A DNA stretch of 64,000 nucleotides, taken from Cyclobacteriaceae bacterium (lineage in GTDB: Bacteria; Bacteroidota; Bacteroidia; Cytophagales; Cyclobacteriaceae). Below the pieces are notes generated by a model. That model ran no database searches. It saw only the letters and a list, made by a program, of their open reading frames with translations, and was not told the DNA's origin. Position numbers and translations under genes: made by a program. Location: assembly GCA_025808415.1 (NCBI GenBank), contig CP075525.1:3457501-3521500 (forward strand). Reading direction: 5' to 3'. The first letter of the stretch is position 1; every line of letters begins with the position of its first letter. Positions 18,261 through 27,052 of this stretch are shown here, piece after piece.

Positions 18261-19582
18261 TGTTCAATCATTTCAATGCCCAGGGTTTTAAGCTCGTTCA
18301 ATATCGGGTTATAGAGTTCTGCCTCGGTTGGAATAACAACCCCTCGAAGGGTTATTTTATCCTGCAATAAAAGTTTGGCTGCAATGCCCAGGGGCAAACC
18401 TACCGTTTTAGCCATGGCCGTGTTTACTGCATCTTCACCTTTTACTACCAAAGAAGCCTGCAGGGTTTTTGACTTGCCCGAAAAATCTATGACAAACCGA
18501 TGGATCATCACGATCATGTCCTTATCGCCAGTTGCTAATGCCCACCGTTTGTTTAAAATATGCTCAAGTACTTGTGCCGGTGTTCCATTTTTAAGGCCTA
18601 CCTTTTCAGTGGTAAAAAACCCGGACCAGGTTAAGCGCCTCATTTCAGGGCCATCAGGCAAGAGGTCAAATTGTTTGATAACCCTGTCTTCAATAGCCTC
18701 AGTCCTGCTACCGTCCAGAAATACATCCATGAAATCGCGGTGCGTCATATGCTCTATACCATCTATAGTATAGGTGTCATCGCAGCAACCCAACTGCACC
18801 AGCACATTCCATGTAGGACAAAAGCCGTGGTCGCGAAGCGTACCCCGAAGCAACGTTTGTATACCTTTCAACCGGTAGGTTTCTATGTATTTTAAAGAGT
18901 CGCGGTTGGCATAACCCTCAAATGCACCGTGCCCGTGAACAGTAATGTGATTTATCCTTTTAAAGAGTTGCTGATACGGTATGTACTTAACTTTTCCTTC
19001 GTGTAAAAATTTTGCTGTGCCTTGCCCGGCCATAACCACGTTGCGCGGGTTCCAGGTGAACTTATACCGCCAGGGATTTTCAGGATCCGTTTCAGGCGCA
19101 ATCAAACCACCGGTAAACGACTCAAACGAAACAATTTTCCCACCTTGTGCCTGAAGGGTATCGATAATTTGCATCGCACTCATATGGTCAATGCCCGGAT
19201 CTAATCCACACTCATTTAAAAAAATCAGGTTCCTGGATCGCGCCTCACCATCCAAACTTTTCATTTCATCCGAAACATAGCTGGCGGTAATCAAGTGTTT
19301 GCCTTTACTCAGGCACAGGCGTGCCACAGTAACATGATAATGGGGAGGCAACAAGGATATAACAACATCTGAAGCAGCAATTGCGTCATCACTCGTTTCT
19401 TGCTGCTCAACAGTAAATGCTACGGCTGTGGCACAGGACGAATCCCTGATGCGTGAGCGGGCAGCATCAAGAGAAGCATCACCCACGATAATTTTCCATG
19501 AGAATTTATTTGCTGTAGCAATCAGGTAATCGATAAGCGATGATGACGACCGTCCCGCGCCTAAAACAAGAATGGTTTTCAT
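18257..19582 (-). CDS. Saccharopine dehydrogenase-like protein
   Basis: From Met at 19582 the product opens with a Rossmann fold, MKTILVLGAGRSSSSLIDYL, and continues with VISLLPPHYHVTVARLCL and FLNECGLDPGIDHMSAMQII, the latter typical of the saccharopine reductase (LYS9) family. The C-terminal part has KFTWNPRNVVMAGQG, GFEGYANRDSL-like sequence (HGAFEGYANRDSLKYI) and VLVQLGCCDD. Enzymes of this family make or split saccharopine in lysine metabolism, or reduce related adducts such as carboxynorspermidine. The exact substrate is not decidable by eye. Another member of the family lies at 53863-54993. The 3' end overlaps the convergent acyltransferase gene by four bases. Confidence 0.82.
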   Translation of the reverse strand: MKTILVLGAGRSSSSLIDYLIATANKFSWKIIVGDASLDAARSRIRDSSCATAVAFTVEQQETSDDAIAASDVVISLLPPHYHVTVARLCLSKGKHLITASYVSDEMKSLDGEARSRNLIFLNECGLDPGIDHMSAMQIIDTLQAQGGKIVSFESFTGGLIAPETDPENPWRYKFTWNPRNVVMAGQGTAKFLHEGKVKYIPYQQLFKRINHITVHGHGAFEGYANRDSLKYIETYRLKGIQTLLRGTLRDHGFCPTWNVLVQLGCCDDTYTIDGIEHMTHRDFMDVFLDGSRTEAIEDRVIKQFDLLPDGPEMRRLTWSGFFTTEKVGLKNGTPAQVLEHILNKRWALATGDKDMIVMIHRFVIDFSGKSKTLQASLVVKGEDAVNTAMAKTVGLPLGIAAKLLLQDKITLRGVVIPTEAELYNPILNELKTLGIEMIEH

Positions 19583-19662
19583 ACCCGGCAAAGTAGCCGA
19601 AATACGGGGTTTGTAGAATTACCGACCGAAAATTTTTAACTTACTAACCTAACCTCTCAGCC

Positions 19663-20145
19663 ATGAGCGAATTTAGTTTCTTTAAAAATTTCGATGACCT
19701 GGACCAGGAATCGAAATACCTGGCCCATAAAGCGAAAGATGCAGCCAACCATGCACATGCACCCTATTCGAAGTTTACGGTAGGTGCCGCCCTTATCCTG
19801 GAAGACGGCACGGTAATAACAGGAGCCAATTATGAAAATGCCGCATACCCATCGGGCATGTGTGCCGAACGTGTTGCCCTTTTTGCTGCAGCAGCGCAAC
19901 ACCCCGATAAGCGGATTTTGAAGATGGCCGTAGTAGCCAAAAAGAAAGGCGGCAAAGAACTTTTACCGGCTACCTCGTGCGGGCCTTGCCGGCAGGTTAT
20001 GCTTGAATTTGAAACGAATCAAAAAAAGCCATTGGCCATTGTTATGCAGGTCAGCGACAATTCATGGGTTATTGCCCCTTCGGCAGCATCGCTTTTACCC
20101 TTCAGTTTCACAAAAGATAACCTTGAAGCTCATCCCAAAAAATAA
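19663..20145 (+). CDS. cdd: Cytidine deaminase
   Basis: Cytidine deaminase converts cytidine and deoxycytidine to uridine forms in pyrimidine salvage. The product of 160 residues has the zinc-site motifs NAAYPSGMCAERVALFAAA (Cys-Ala-Glu, with the catalytic Glu) and TSCGPCRQVMLEF (two Cys), with the upstream substrate loop APYSKFTVGAALILEDG. The length is that of the tetrameric class with a short N-terminal extension (SEFSFFKNFDDLDQE). It is transcribed divergently from the saccharopine dehydrogenase-like gene. Confidence 0.95.
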   Translation: MSEFSFFKNFDDLDQESKYLAHKAKDAANHAHAPYSKFTVGAALILEDGTVITGANYENAAYPSGMCAERVALFAAAAQHPDKRILKMAVVAKKKGGKELLPATSCGPCRQVMLEFETNQKKPLAIVMQVSDNSWVIAPSAASLLPFSFTKDNLEAHPKK

Positions 20146-20383
20146 TCAGGCTAATCAAGAGGCTGGTTTTTAAACCCTAAAATCAGGCTTATTAGGTCAA
20201 AAAATGGCCTTTTTGGGGTTTTAAGCCTTCTCAAAACAATAAACTGGTTTTTACTTCATGAATTAAAATCGATTTGGTGCCACTGTATTTAACTCATGTA
20301 ATATTTTGCATAGAATTAGGCCTGAATGGCGTTTGCCATGATCTATTTTTGAGGCCAGTATTTAGAAAAAAGAACCAACTCTC
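20146..20383. other. AT-rich structured gap between cdd and the signalling operon
   Basis: No gene is seen in these 238 bases. GGCTTA (20186-20191) and TAAGCC (20222-20227) enclose a second stem, CAAAAA with TTTTTG, which could act as a weak terminator for cdd. GGTTTTTAAACC lies at 20165-20176 and ATGGC-GTTT-GCCAT at 20326-20339. TTTG followed about 22 bases later by TAATATTTTG resembles, but does not match exactly, the Bacteroidetes promoter and may serve cheR. Confidence 0.4.
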
Positions 20384-21205
20384 ATGCAGGACATTGACAT
20401 AGTCGACCTGAAAAGGATTTCGGAGCTTATTTACCAGAAGTACAATTATGACTTCCGGAATTATGCCATGTCATCGTTCAAGCGCAGGGTACAGCGCATA
20501 CTAGAGCTTAAAAAGCTAACCGTTGACGGCCTGGTCAAAAAGCTTAACGACTCCCCTTTATTTATTAATGAGTTTTTGGACGAATTGACGGTAAACGTTA
20601 CCGAGATGTTCCGCGACCCAAGCTTTTGGAGGGTAATGCGGGAAGAAATAATACCCGCCATATTGCTTAACCACAAGCAATTCAAAATATGGCACGCAGG
20701 CTGCTCCTCCGGAGAGGAGGTACTTTCCATGGCCATCTTGTTGAAAGAGATGGGCATATTGAACAATGTGCAGTTATACGCCACCGACCTGGATGTGAAC
20801 ATTATGGAGCGGGCCAAAATGGCTACTTACCCCATAAAAAACATGGAGCTCAACGAGAAGAACTACATCCGTTTTCAGGGTGCCGGTGCATTAACCGACT
20901 ATTACAAGGAAGAAAACGGTATGGCCGTTTTCAACAAAGAACTTCTCGCCAATGTAAACTTCCGCAAACAGGACCTGGTGTTGGGCGAACCCTTCAACAA
21001 ATTTGATTTGATACTGTGCCGAAACGTGATGATTTATTTCAATCAAACACTGCAGAATGAAGTGTTGAAAAAATTTCACGAAAGCTTGTTCAAATACGGG
21101 TACCTGGCCATCGGGTCAAAAGAATCGCTGATCTGGTGCGACTACGCCAACCGGTTTATAGTGGTTAACAACGAAGAAAAAATTTATAAAAAGATAAAAG
21201 ACTAG
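20384..21205 (+). CDS. CheR-type protein-glutamate methyltransferase
   Basis: CheR enzymes methylate glutamates on receptor proteins using S-adenosylmethionine. The 273-residue product has the N-terminal helical domain (YNYDFRNYAMSSFKRRVQRI), the VTEMFRDPSFW linker, the SAM-binding WHAGCSSGEEVLSMA, the ATDLDVNIMERAK strand, and DLILCRNVMIYFN near the end, all standard CheR blocks. A CheB-like gene follows after 10 bases. No methyl-accepting protein, CheA or CheW is seen in the window, so the substrate is probably one of the sensors downstream or a protein elsewhere. It is the first gene of an apparent operon that runs to 30124. Confidence 0.92.
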   Translation: MQDIDIVDLKRISELIYQKYNYDFRNYAMSSFKRRVQRILELKKLTVDGLVKKLNDSPLFINEFLDELTVNVTEMFRDPSFWRVMREEIIPAILLNHKQFKIWHAGCSSGEEVLSMAILLKEMGILNNVQLYATDLDVNIMERAKMATYPIKNMELNEKNYIRFQGAGALTDYYKEENGMAVFNKELLANVNFRKQDLVLGEPFNKFDLILCRNVMIYFNQTLQNEVLKKFHESLFKYGYLAIGSKESLIWCDYANRFIVVNNEEKIYKKIKD

Positions 21206-21215
21206 GTTGATCCGG

Positions 21216-21809
21216 ATGAGCATGTTTACACTAAATAACAGCTACAAAGCCGTTGTTATCGGAGGATCAGCCGGCAGTTTTCAAGGGGTTGTTAAAATCC
21301 TTGCCCAACTGCCCAAAGGCTTTCCGCTTCCGATTATCATGGCCTTGCACCGGCTTAAGCATGTGCGGCATGGGTTTATTGAAGCGTTATCGTTAAAAAG
21401 TGTGGTGCCTGTGGTTGAACCTGATGACAAAGAACCTATAAAAAAGGGGGGCGTGTACCTGGCCCCGGCCAACTACCATTTGTCGGTAGAGTTGGGCAAC
21501 CACTTTGCCTTGTCGACAGAAGAAATGATGAACAATTCGCGGCCTGCTATTGACATTACCCTTGGCTCGTGCGCTTATGTTTTTAAAGACAAACTGATTG
21601 GTATTTTACTTTCGGGCGCCAATCGCGATGGTGCCCTGGGAATGAAATATATTAAAGACCGTGGCGGGTTAACCATCGTGCAGGATCCTGCCGAGTGTAT
21701 GATCGAAACCATGCCCAAATCAGCTATGGCCGTAACAACCATCGACCACGTGTTGAAGGTTGACCAGATAGTAGAATTTTTCAAAGAACTTGATAAGCAA
21801 TACCGATGA
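21216..21809 (+). CDS. CheB-type methylesterase, no receiver domain
   Basis: CheB removes methyl groups added by CheR. This product contains only the esterase domain; the usual N-terminal receiver domain is absent, so it cannot be activated by CheA phosphorylation in the standard way. The catalytic triad is visible: Ser in VIGGSAGSFQGV, His in IMALHRLKHVRHG and Asp in LLSGANRDGALGMKYI. The start is most likely ATG 21216 or 21222; a TTG at 21207 is in frame but less likely. The stop overlaps the next gene by four bases. Stand-alone CheB proteins are known in Bacteroidetes, often next to CheR and multi-domain sensors. Confidence 0.9.
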   Translation: MSMFTLNNSYKAVVIGGSAGSFQGVVKILAQLPKGFPLPIIMALHRLKHVRHGFIEALSLKSVVPVVEPDDKEPIKKGGVYLAPANYHLSVELGNHFALSTEEMMNNSRPAIDITLGSCAYVFKDKLIGILLSGANRDGALGMKYIKDRGGLTIVQDPAECMIETMPKSAMAVTTIDHVLKVDQIVEFFKELDKQYR

Positions 21810-22564
21810 TGCAGATCGTTAAAGATAAACTTCGCAGCAGCCACGTGTTAACAGCTCTGTTTTTCCTGGGCATTTTGTTTTCCGTTTACTTTTTATACCG
21901 GATACCTTCAACCCTTTACCTCACCGATGGTTTTTACCGTTTGATTCCGCTGTACATCGTTATTGCAGCAACTTTTATGCTTGGTGCCGCTGCATTGATT
22001 TTTGCATTGGAGTATAAAAAAGAACTGGTGGTAATACGCGATCGTGTAGTCAGCAATAAAGATGAAGAAAATGCCCAGACAGCCCAAGCCACATCGTATA
22101 ACATAGGGCTTGTTCATTCCGCATTAAAAGAAGCAAAAAAAACAACTGATATTTTACATAAAGGCCTTCAAACCATTGGCAAAGTTCTGCAGGTTGGCCA
22201 GGGCGCTATTTACCAGGTTGTGAAAAACGATGACCTCATCACGGTAAACTTTACGGATGGATATGCCTTTATATTGGAAGAGGGAAAAACCATTCAATTC
22301 GATTTGGGCGATGGCCTTATCGGCCAGGTAGCGGCAGATGGCAAAATCATTAACCTGGATGAAATACCCGAAGGGTACATCAATATCATCTCCGGCCTGG
22401 GGAGCTCCTCGCCACGTTATTTACTGGTGGTGCCCATTAAAAAAGAAAATGAAGTATTGGGCGTTTTCGAACTGGCATCATTCTCTTCTTTCGACAATAC
22501 CAAACAAAAATTTGCCGAACAAGCAGCCCAGGTTTTGGCCGATAAACTAAGTTCTAAAAATTAA
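21806..22564 (+). CDS. Membrane protein with cytoplasmic GAF domain
   Basis: The 252-residue product has two membrane helices, about residues 13-33 (VLTALFFLGILFSVYFLYRI) and 47-68, separated by a short loop, then a linker helix and a GAF domain (about 100-250; KTTDILHKGLQTIGKVLQVG, LGDGLIGQVAADGKIINLDE, SSPRYLLVVPIKKENEVLGV). The GAF part resembles the GAF domain of the next gene, including the spacing from EGLVGQAA to ILIVPLI. No output domain is present, so it may sense a small molecule or redox state and signal by contact with a partner, plausibly the PP2C sensor encoded 14 bases downstream. Role inferred from context. Confidence 0.82.
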   Translation: MMQIVKDKLRSSHVLTALFFLGILFSVYFLYRIPSTLYLTDGFYRLIPLYIVIAATFMLGAAALIFALEYKKELVVIRDRVVSNKDEENAQTAQATSYNIGLVHSALKEAKKTTDILHKGLQTIGKVLQVGQGAIYQVVKNDDLITVNFTDGYAFILEEGKTIQFDLGDGLIGQVAADGKIINLDEIPEGYINIISGLGSSSPRYLLVVPIKKENEVLGVFELASFSSFDNTKQKFAEQAAQVLADKLSSKN

Positions 22565-22578
22565 GCGGGAAGCAGACT

Positions 22579-25500
22579 ATGTATAAATTGTATAACGATC
22601 TCGACATCACTTCTAAAATTACAATACTCGTACTCCTGCTTTCGGTTGTAGCGGTAGGCAGTATTAGTTTGTTTACGTTCGACTTCAACAAAAAAGCCAC
22701 CAGCGAAAAATACATCTACGGCCTAAACGCCATTGCCGAAACAAAAGCCGAGCATATAAATCTTTTTTTTACCACTACGGCCAAAGCCATAGCCACCGTA
22801 CAAGCAGGTCTTACCAATGAAGCAATAGCCGATTACCTGGGCACACAAAAAAGCGTTTACGGATTTTCCGAACTATACTTGTTATCCTCCAATGGCTCCA
22901 TTTTGGAAACAACCGATGAAAACCTGGAGAGCCGGGTATTCCAAGATCCGGATGGAACCAGCTTTTCAAATGGCTCCCGGGGTGTTCATTTCAGCACGGT
23001 ATTCAAAAGAGATTCTCAATATTTTCTTTATGTTTTTGCGCCCGCACCAGGCAATGGTTTTTTGGTTGCCAAGGTGGTCCTAAACGATACATTTAAACCG
23101 CTCATTAATTATGCTGGCCTGGGAAATACGGGCGAAGTAATCGTGGCACGCAAAGATGAGGCAAACAACAAAATCCTGCTCGTAAGCCCGTTGCGGGCCG
23201 AACCTGATGCAGCTATTAAATTATTCGATTATTCAGATAAGCTGGTTTCTGCCTTCCGTAACGCGCTTGAGAATAAAGAGGGAAATGCCGAGGGCATCGA
23301 TTACCGCAATGCCGAAGTATTACAGGTGTGGTATAAACTCAATCAACCGGGATGGGCCTTGGTTGGTAAAATGGATTTGAGCGAAGCATCGGGCGATGCT
23401 GCCGGGCTGACAAAGATTTTCCTCACCGTTGGGTTATGCATAGCCTTACTGGCCATTGCGGCCGGTATACTATACTCCCGTACGCTGTTGCGCCCTATCA
23501 ATACCATGACCACCGCGCTGGGTATGATTGCCGAAGGTGTACTGCCCGAAAAAATAGATGACAGTAACCGCGATGAATTCGGTAAAATGTCTGGCAAAAT
23601 CAATGAACTTACCCAATCACTAAAAAGAAATGCCGATTTCGCCCAGCGTATTGGCGAAGGCAAGTTCGATACGGAGTTTACCCCGGCCGGAGAAAACGAC
23701 TTGCTGGGCATGTCGTTACTGAACATGCGCAAAAACCTGGTGGATAATGAACGCAGGGATACCGAGCGCAACTGGATTGTACGTGGGGTTGCCGAAATAA
23801 GCGAAATGCTAAGGCTTCACGATTCCATCGATTCGCTAAGCGATGATGTGGTAAAATTTATACTTGATAAAATCGGGGCGGTACAAGGCGCATTTTATGT
23901 GGTTGACGATGAAGGCCGCGAACCCATCATCGAAATGCGTGCAAGTTTTGCCTATGGGCGAAAAAAATACCTGCAATCTAAATTCAGGTTTGCCGAAGGT
24001 TTGGTGGGCCAGGCCGCTGTTGAAAAAGACACGATTCTCCGAACCGAAATCCCCGATGATTATGTAACGCTTACCTCGGGTATTCTGGGCGATCAGCGTC
24101 CAACCTGCATACTCATTGTGCCTTTGATCACCAATGAAGAAGTGTATGGCGTTTTGGAATACGCAGCCCTGAAAAAGTTTGATCCCTCGCAGGTAAAATT
24201 TGTGCAGGAACTGAGCTTGATACTCGCCCGCACCATCTTCAACATTAAAGTAAACGAGCGCACACGCAAACTGCTTGAAGAGTCGCAGGCCATGAGCAAC
24301 GAACTTAAAGAAAAGCAGGAAGTTTTGCGCCAGAATGCCGAAGAGATGCAGGCTACGCAAGAAGAACTGGAGCGCACCAACACGCAACTTGAGCACCAGG
24401 TGGAAGAAGTTAACCGCACGCAAAAGCGTATGCAACTGCTGCTGGAAAATGCCTCTGAGGTTATTACCATTTATGAGGAAGATGAAACCATACGGTACAT
24501 CTCACCCTCAGTTGAAACCATTCTTGGGTATGGCCAAAAAGAAATGATAGGCCGTAGCGACTTTGAGAAAGTACATGCCGATTACAAAGACGTGTACCAA
24601 AGCTTGTTCGCCCGGATGAAGGAAAACCCGGATGAAAAAGTAACGGTTCAATACGAGTACAAAACCAAAGACGGTAGCTACATCTGGATTGAGGCCACGG
24701 GAACCAACTGTATGTCGAACCCGGCCATTCACGGTTATATCCTTAATGCCCGCGACATTACCGAACGCAGAAGGGCCGAGCAGGAACAACGCATGCGCAG
24801 TAAAATGCAAGCCCTTTCTGAAAACTCGCCCGACTTGATTACTCGTTTGGAAGGTGAGGCTATTTCCTACATCAACCCGGTAATTGAATCGTACACGGGC
24901 AAACGGCCGGCTGATTACCTGAACAAAAAATTCCGCGAGGCAGAACTCGACAACTCCATCCTGGAAGGGTGGCTAAGGATTGTGGAGCAGGTGAATGCCT
25001 CCAACGAAACGGTGGCCACCGAAATGGATTTCCCGTCAGAACTGGGCAACCGTGTAATGCAGGTTAATGCAATTCCGGAATTTGATGAGTCCAACAAACT
25101 TGAGTCGGTACTGGTGGTATCGCACGATATTACCGAACGCAAGATGATCGAGTTGGAAATACAAAATAAAAACAAAAAGATAACCGAGAGTATCAACTAC
25201 GCCAAGCGTATCCAAACGGCTATCCTGCCCAACTCACGCGTTATCAACAAATCGCTGCCCGACTCCTTTATATTATATAAGCCGCGCGATGTGGTAAGCG
25301 GTGACTTCCCTTGGTACATGCAGGTTAAAAATGATATTTACATTGCCGCGGTAGACTGCACAGGCCATGGCGTGCCTGGCGCATTATTGTCGTTAATCGG
25401 TTACTTCCTGCTCAACGATATTGTTCGCAGCCGTAAGGTTACCGACCCCGGTGTTATTCTCGACTTGCTGGATGAAGGGGTGACTAAAACCCTGCGCCAG

Positions 25501-25929
25501 GATGAAGACGCCTCAACCAAAGATGGTATGGACATAGCCCTTTGCAAAGTGAACATGGACAGCCGGGAAGTTGAGTATGCCGGGGCACACCGTCCATTGT
25601 ACATTATGCGCAACGGGGCAATGGAAGAAATTAAAGGGAATAAATTCCCGATTGGCGGAGGTATCTTCAAGAATCAAACTAACTTCACCAACACGAAACT
25701 AACCCTGAAAAAAGGCGATTCGATTTACTTCAGTTCCGATGGATACCCCGATCAGTTTGGTGGCCCGGAAGGGCGGAAGTTCGGGCCTAAGCGGGTGCGC
25801 GAAATTATTGAACAAGTACATAAATTACCTATGCAGGAAGCCGCCAAAACGTTTGACCATGAGTGGGAAAGCTGGCGGGGTGAAACCAAGCAAACGGATG
25901 ATGTGCTGCTGATCGGAATCAAGTTTTAA
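22579..25929 (+). CDS. Membrane sensor with HAMP, GAF, PAS and PP2C phosphatase (SiaA/RsbU-like)
   Basis: A 1116-residue sensor. Order: membrane helix (about 15-35), extracytoplasmic sensory domain (36-275, Cache-like), second helix (278-300), HAMP (LLRPINTMTTALGMIAEGVL), GAF (about 400-550), a coiled coil (555-625, LRQNAEEMQATQEELERTN), two PAS domains (about 625-740 and 745-860), and a C-terminal SpoIIE/PP2C serine phosphatase. The phosphatase keeps its metal residues: VVSGDFPWYM, AAVDCTGHGVPGALLS, DGMDIALCKV, YFSSDGYPDQFGG and QTDDVLLIGI. In Pseudomonas, SiaA is a HAMP-PP2C protein that dephosphorylates SiaC; siaB- and siaC-like genes follow here. That this protein does the same is inference from family and order. 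Confidence 0.9.
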   Translation: MYKLYNDLDITSKITILVLLLSVVAVGSISLFTFDFNKKATSEKYIYGLNAIAETKAEHINLFFTTTAKAIATVQAGLTNEAIADYLGTQKSVYGFSELYLLSSNGSILETTDENLESRVFQDPDGTSFSNGSRGVHFSTVFKRDSQYFLYVFAPAPGNGFLVAKVVLNDTFKPLINYAGLGNTGEVIVARKDEANNKILLVSPLRAEPDAAIKLFDYSDKLVSAFRNALENKEGNAEGIDYRNAEVLQVWYKLNQPGWALVGKMDLSEASGDAAGLTKIFLTVGLCIALLAIAAGILYSRTLLRPINTMTTALGMIAEGVLPEKIDDSNRDEFGKMSGKINELTQSLKRNADFAQRIGEGKFDTEFTPAGENDLLGMSLLNMRKNLVDNERRDTERNWIVRGVAEISEMLRLHDSIDSLSDDVVKFILDKIGAVQGAFYVVDDEGREPIIEMRASFAYGRKKYLQSKFRFAEGLVGQAAVEKDTILRTEIPDDYVTLTSGILGDQRPTCILIVPLITNEEVYGVLEYAALKKFDPSQVKFVQELSLILARTIFNIKVNERTRKLLEESQAMSNELKEKQEVLRQNAEEMQATQEELERTNTQLEHQVEEVNRTQKRMQLLLENASEVITIYEEDETIRYISPSVETILGYGQKEMIGRSDFEKVHADYKDVYQSLFARMKENPDEKVTVQYEYKTKDGSYIWIEATGTNCMSNPAIHGYILNARDITERRRAEQEQRMRSKMQALSENSPDLITRLEGEAISYINPVIESYTGKRPADYLNKKFREAELDNSILEGWLRIVEQVNASNETVATEMDFPSELGNRVMQVNAIPEFDESNKLESVLVVSHDITERKMIELEIQNKNKKITESINYAKRIQTAILPNSRVINKSLPDSFILYKPRDVVSGDFPWYMQVKNDIYIAAVDCTGHGVPGALLSLIGYFLLNDIVRSRKVTDPGVILDLLDEGVTKTLRQDEDASTKDGMDIALCKVNMDSREVEYAGAHRPLYIMRNGAMEEIKGNKFPIGGGIFKNQTNFTNTKLTLKKGDSIYFSSDGYPDQFGGPEGRKFGPKRVREIIEQVHKLPMQEAAKTFDHEWESWRGETKQTDDVLLIGIKF

Positions 25930-26021
25930 CCCATGTATGAAAAACACTCATTTAGAGCTATTTAAATCATGATATTGACCCAAATCTTAATAAATTCGAA
26001 ACCCAAATCATAACAAACGAC

Positions 26022-26570
26022 ATGAACTTCATTTACGAACTGCACCGTACCATGATGTCAGAAAAACTGATTCTGGTGTACCAGGGCGACTTCACCCAGG
26101 AAACAACAAAATCCATACTGGCCATGGCGGAGCGGAATCTTGACTCTTCCGGTGAAGGATCAAGTACCAAACGGAAGGTATTTAACGTAATGGTTGAGGC
26201 CTTACAAAATATTGTAAAGCACAGCGATGAACTGGTGGATGGTGAAACCCGCAGTCATGCAGCCATATTCCTTATCGGCAGGGAGGCCAACCGCTACTCC
26301 ATCATGTCGGGTAACCCCATCCGAAAGGTGAACATCCCCAACCTGCAAAAAAAGCTGGAGCATATTAACGGATTGGATAAGGACGGATTAAAAGATCTGT
26401 ACAAGGAAATCATTAAAAACACAACCATCTCCGAAAAAGGAGGTGCAAGCCTTGGGTTTGTTGATATGGCCCGTAAATCAGGCGAAAAGCTTGAGTTCTC
26501 ATTCCCTGAAATGAATGCCGAATATTGCTTTTTCTGCCTGAAGGTTAACGTGCCAAGAGGAGAAGAATAA
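26022..26570 (+). CDS. siaB: SiaB-like protein kinase (GHKL fold)
   Basis: The 182-residue product matches the SiaB family, small GHKL-type kinases that phosphorylate SiaC on a threonine. The N-box is VMVEALQNIVKHSDE (Glu and Asn for Mg-ATP binding) and the C-terminal G-box is KGGASLGFVDMARKSG. No His-phosphoacceptor domain or sensor domain is present, as expected of an anti-sigma-like or partner-switch kinase. It follows the PP2C sensor by 92 bases and precedes the siaC-like gene by 39, the same gene order as siaA-siaB-siaC in Pseudomonas. The symbol is assigned by family and context. Confidence 0.85.
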   Translation: MNFIYELHRTMMSEKLILVYQGDFTQETTKSILAMAERNLDSSGEGSSTKRKVFNVMVEALQNIVKHSDELVDGETRSHAAIFLIGREANRYSIMSGNPIRKVNIPNLQKKLEHINGLDKDGLKDLYKEIIKNTTISEKGGASLGFVDMARKSGEKLEFSFPEMNAEYCFFCLKVNVPRGEE

Positions 26571-26609
26571 TAATTGACTAAAAAACTTAACCGATAACTG
26601 ACTATCACC

Positions 26610-26972
26610 ATGGAAATCTTAAATCTAGAAGGAACTGAAGATACACCTAAAATCATTCTTGATAAGAAAAACGGAATTTTTGAAATCTCGGGTCGCTCAC
26701 TGCCTGAAGATTCGGCTGAATTTTACCGCCCTGTACTGGAGTGGATTGGCAATTATGGCGGTGATGCCAACCCATCAACCGAATTTGTTTTTAAGTTGGA
26801 ATACTTCAACACGGCATCGTCAAAGTTGATTTTGGATGTACTTTCTGCCTTGGAAGACATAAAGGGCATGAAAATTTTGTGGTATTATCACGAAGACGAT
26901 GAAGACATGGAAGAAGCCGGACAGGAGTTTTCCGAACTGGTGGAAATCCCGTTCGAATTCAAAACCTACTGA
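26610..26972 (+). CDS. siaC: SiaC-like partner-switch protein (DUF1987)
   Basis: The 120-residue product belongs to the DUF1987/SiaC family. SiaC cycles between phosphorylated and free forms, and only the free form binds its target. The family core is visible: FEISGRSLPEDSAEFYRPVLEWI, FVFKLEYFNTASSKLILDVL and KILWYYHEDDEDMEEAGQEF. The Thr in EYFNTASSK is residue 68, the position reported as the phosphosite of Pseudomonas SiaC. In Pseudomonas the target is the diguanylate cyclase SiaD; no GGDEF protein is encoded here, and the next gene is an ABC-type transporter fusion (see the findings). Confidence 0.9.
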   Translation: MEILNLEGTEDTPKIILDKKNGIFEISGRSLPEDSAEFYRPVLEWIGNYGGDANPSTEFVFKLEYFNTASSKLILDVLSALEDIKGMKILWYYHEDDEDMEEAGQEFSELVEIPFEFKTY

Positions 26973-27052
26973 TCCAAAAAACAGAAAGTGTTTCAATCGG
27001 TTATCTGGACTAAAAAATAAAACAGGTAACCGATATTTTTTAAACCTGACCC

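Noticed and set aside
21216..21809. CheB with a missing domain as a truncation
   Set aside because: The start is close behind cheR and the esterase domain is complete; stand-alone CheB proteins exist, so this is probably natural.
23836..24435. 199-codon open frame opposite the PP2C sensor
   Set aside because: Antisense to well-defined GAF and coiled-coil coding; no recognisable protein pattern.
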